Notes under the pieces: generated by a model | Databases searched by the model: none | Told to the model about the DNA's origin: nothing | Seen by the model: only the letters and a program-made list of their open reading frames with translations | Position numbers and translations under genes: made by a program | Assembly: GCA_031263435.1 (NCBI GenBank) | Contig: JAISFT010000110.1 | Span: 1-5,962, forward strand | DNA from: Treponema sp. | GTDB taxonomy: Bacteria; Spirochaetota; Spirochaetia; Treponematales; Breznakiellaceae | Length of the DNA: 5,962 bases | Direction of reading: 5' to 3' | Part shown: one piece after another, positions 4,093 to 5,962 of the stretch | Numbering within the stretch: the stretch's first letter is position 1 | How the letters are laid out: every line of letters begins with the position of its first letter

Positions 4093-5538
4093 TCACTTCA
4101 GATTATTCCGTATCACTATATTCGTCGGGTCAATCTGCAAAGCCCTGGTCAAATCCGCACGCGCCTGTGTTCTATTGCCTTTTTTGTAATATGCTAAGCC
4201 ACGAGTGTTATAGGCCCACACATAATTGGGATCGAGCCTGATTGCTTGGGTACTGTCCGCTATAGCTCGGTCATAATCGCTTTTCCTATAATATGACACA
4301 GCACGATCGGCATAGGCCTCGGCATAATTGGGATTGAATCTGATTGCTTTGCTATGTTCCGCTATAGCTGCGTCATAATCTTTGTTTTGATGATACAAAA
4401 TACCACGAGTATTATAGGCAGCAGCATAATTGGGATCGAGCCTGATTGCCTCGGTACAGTCCGCTATACCTCGATCAAGCCCACCCTCGCTGTAATGGAA
4501 ACCCTGATAATACACTAAGGCACGAGCGTTATAGGCAGCAGCAAAATTAGGATCAAGCCTTAACGCCTGGGTATAATCGGCAAGGGCGCGGTCATAGTCC
4601 CTGTTGTCGTAGCCCCCTTTGGCGTTTTTCCTTTTTTGGTAATACGCAAGGCCCCGGTTATGATAGGCAATGGGATTATTGGGATTTCTACGTATGGCCT
4701 CGCTGTATTCCGCTATGGCCAAGTCGTAATCCCCCCTGCTTTTGGCAGAGTTTCCCCGGCTGAAATCTTCAAAACCCGTGTCCGCGGGATTAATGTTTAC
4801 CACACTTAGGGAGGCAGCGGGCGCCATATCGACTTCCGCGCCGTTCTGCACGATGCCCCATACTACATACCCCTCGGTATCCGTCCATGTTGGGTCTATC
4901 CAATAGATAGTCCCGTCAGCCCCGTATACCCAAAGCCATGCATGCATGGTTGCGCTGCCGTGGGTCCGTACCTTATGCCGTGAATTTTCTTTGACAGACA
5001 CCCCGTTCACGATCATGGATGCGTTTTCCCGTGATACCGGGTCGAACAGTATAATCTCGCCGGAATTGTCAAAAGCCACAGCGATATACCAGCCGGATTG
5101 CCGCATCCCAAGGTTTTCGTAATGGCTTTGGTACTGTAAAATATTCTCATACGCGGCCTGAGCGTAATTAAAACAGATTCCGTAAAACATGGTATTTTTG
5201 GTTTCATCACCGCTTAGGGCCGTAAGGTACGAGCGGATATGGTTCGGCTGGTAATAATTGTGAGGATCGCTGAGGGTGTAATTCCCCGTTTGTTCCATGT
5301 TATAAATACCGATACAGGCCGTCTGTACCGCAAGCCATTGCAGTTCGTCGGTAAATGAAGATGTCTCGGTATGGGTAATAGTTGTTCTGGCCGGCGGAAG
5401 GTTGGCCAAATCAACACTGAAAAATGATACCGAAACCCCTTGCTCCTGTACCTGGCCGCCTGAACTGCCAAGTGTGCCACAGGCTGCCAGCAGTATCGCT
5501 GCACCGGTCAATACCAATACGAAAATTCCCTTTTTCAT
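4093..5538 (-). CDS. Lipoprotein with transglutaminase-like domain and six TPR repeats
   Basis: The 481-residue protein begins with a lipoprotein signal peptide: MKKGIFVLVLTGAAILLAAC, lipobox LAAC with Cys20 as the lipidation site. Residues from about 60 to 230 look like a transglutaminase/protease-like fold. Cys122 lies in FYGICFNYAQAAY, His199 in MHAWLWVYGADGTIYWIDPTW, and Asp215 in the IDPTW motif, which together fit a Cys-His-Asp triad; active enzymes in this superfamily cleave or cross-link amide bonds, but the substrate here is unknown. Residues 256-474 hold six TPR units, the protein-binding helical repeat, each ending in variants of AIRLDPNYA. The second has about 10 extra residues and the third about 5. 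AAGGAG (5545-5550) six bases before the ATG supports the start. It probably sits on the membrane with both domains exported. It follows the fibronectin-like gene by 38 bases, suggesting one transcript. Confidence 0.85.
   Translation of the reverse strand: MKKGIFVLVLTGAAILLAACGTLGSSGGQVQEQGVSVSFFSVDLANLPPARTTITHTETSSFTDELQWLAVQTACIGIYNMEQTGNYTLSDPHNYYQPNHIRSYLTALSGDETKNTMFYGICFNYAQAAYENILQYQSHYENLGMRQSGWYIAVAFDNSGEIILFDPVSRENASMIVNGVSVKENSRHKVRTHGSATMHAWLWVYGADGTIYWIDPTWTDTEGYVVWGIVQNGAEVDMAPAASLSVVNINPADTGFEDFSRGNSAKSRGDYDLAIAEYSEAIRRNPNNPIAYHNRGLAYYQKRKNAKGGYDNRDYDRALADYTQALRLDPNFAAAYNARALVYYQGFHYSEGGLDRGIADCTEAIRLDPNYAAAYNTRGILYHQNKDYDAAIAEHSKAIRFNPNYAEAYADRAVSYYRKSDYDRAIADSTQAIRLDPNYVWAYNTRGLAYYKKGNRTQARADLTRALQIDPTNIVIRNNLK
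4117..4773 (-). repeat. 102-bp tandem repeats encoding the TPR units
   Basis: The TPR part of the lipoprotein gene repeats at the DNA level with a 102-bp period. The motif AATTGGGATCGAGCCTGATT (+ strand) starts at 4225, and related copies start at 4327 and 4429, exactly 102 bases apart. A more diverged copy lies 117 bases further on (4546), the extra 15 bases matching the five added residues of the third TPR. The similarity of the last units suggests recent duplication, or continued recombination between units. Confidence 0.75.
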
Positions 5539-5576
5539 TTAAAACTCCTTTGTTTTGTTAGGGTATCTCTTATTCC

Positions 5577-5962
5577 TTACGGGATTAATGCCTGAACCAT
5601 TGGCCCCCAGGGGCCTTTCTTTCCGTCGTTTTCTACCTGTACCGCGAAATACACCGTGCTCCCGCTGTCCCCAAACTCGAACTCGATAAGGTCCTTCCTG
5701 CGTTTGGTGAAAAACGACTTACGTAGTTCTTCGGGATTCGAGGGCGGCGTTTCACCGGGGGCAACCACGCTGTACCAAATGCGGTAGCCTTTGTTCGCTT
5801 TATCGTCGGGGCTGCCCGTTACGTAGACGATCCGTATCCCCAACTCATGCCGCCCTACCAGGTAGGTCTCCACCCTTACCTGGGCCGTAGGGGCCGAAGA
5901 AGGACTCGGGTGTTCATCCCGGGGCCGCAGCCCCAAACTGACGAATGAAGAAGGAAGCAATG
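5577..5962 (-). CDS. C-terminal part of a protein with a fibronectin-III-like domain (5' end outside window)
   Basis: The frame is open from the right window edge to the TAA at 5577-5579. The only start visible at the edge is a TTG at 5960, so the gene very probably continues beyond the window and this is its C-terminal portion of about 127 residues. The fragment has a proline-rich linker (LRPRDEHPSPSSAPTAQV) and then alternating beta strands: VRVETYLVG, LGIRIVYV, GYRIWYSVVA, LIEFEFGDSGSTVYFAVQVEND and a closing GPWGPMVQALIP. This resembles a C-terminal beta-sandwich that I recall from spirochaete and Bacteroidetes hypothetical proteins, where a phrase like 'RGKTVYFCLRWEN..GEKGPWSEI..AIIP' ends the chain after an N-terminal helical bundle. 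Function is unknown and I assign none. It lies 38 bases upstream of the TPR lipoprotein gene on the same strand. Confidence 0.7.
   Translation of the reverse strand, partial: LLPSSFVSLGLRPRDEHPSPSSAPTAQVRVETYLVGRHELGIRIVYVTGSPDDKANKGYRIWYSVVAPGETPPSNPEELRKSFFTKRRKDLIEFEFGDSGSTVYFAVQVENDGKKGPWGPMVQALIP

Noticed and set aside
4117..4773. CRISPR-like array
   Set aside because: The regular repeats are 102-bp coding units for TPR motifs in an intact frame, without short repeats and unique spacers.
5912..5940. GGGGC/GCCCC hairpin near the right edge
   Set aside because: It lies inside a coding frame (LGLRPRDE) and is short; GC-rich codon use explains it.

Overview
The window reads as an accessory or metabolic stretch of a bacterial chromosome. 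A Treponema-like spirochaete, of the kind seen in gut or termite communities, is my best guess, at moderate confidence. The guess rests on the general look of three things: the TPR lipoprotein with its LAAC lipobox, the C-terminal domain of the last protein (a pattern I recall from spirochaete and Bacteroidetes hypothetical proteins), and the compact GC-rich intergenic hairpins. None of these is diagnostic. The window splits into two halves transcribed towards each other.

Left half (1-3517, + strand, very GC-rich): a tightly packed operon for nickel uptake and the nickel-pincer nucleotide (NPN) cofactor of LarA-type enzymes. It runs: 3' end of larE (sulfur insertion into the cofactor), larB (carboxylase/hydrolase acting on nicotinic acid adenine dinucleotide, the first step), a fused NikM-NikN (LarMN-type) ECF substrate-binding membrane protein, an EcfT protein (NikQ/LarQ/CbiQ) and an ECF ATPase (NikO/LarO/CbiO). 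Junctions are overlapping or a few bases wide, except larB to nikMN. That gap holds two back-to-back 15-bp palindromes, the first of which covers the larB stop codon. larA and larC are not in the window; they could lie upstream. The proposed logic is that the transporter brings in Ni(II) and the Lar enzymes build the cofactor that holds it.

Middle (3518-3750): no credible gene. It holds a chain of strong GC-rich hairpins and then a REP/MITE-like block: a 13-bp perfect inverted repeat flanked by an imperfect direct repeat of about 30 bp. It separates the two convergent transcription units.

Right half (3751-5962, - strand): three co-directional genes, reading right to left. First is the C-terminal part of a protein with a fibronectin-III-like beta domain, running off the window. 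Next is a 481-residue lipoprotein with a transglutaminase-like Cys-His-Asp domain and six TPR repeats. Last is an AT-rich 88-residue gene for a small one-helix membrane protein. By eye GC content falls from right to left across these genes, and the last differs strikingly from the lar operon. No tRNA, rRNA, CRISPR array or complete insertion sequence was seen.
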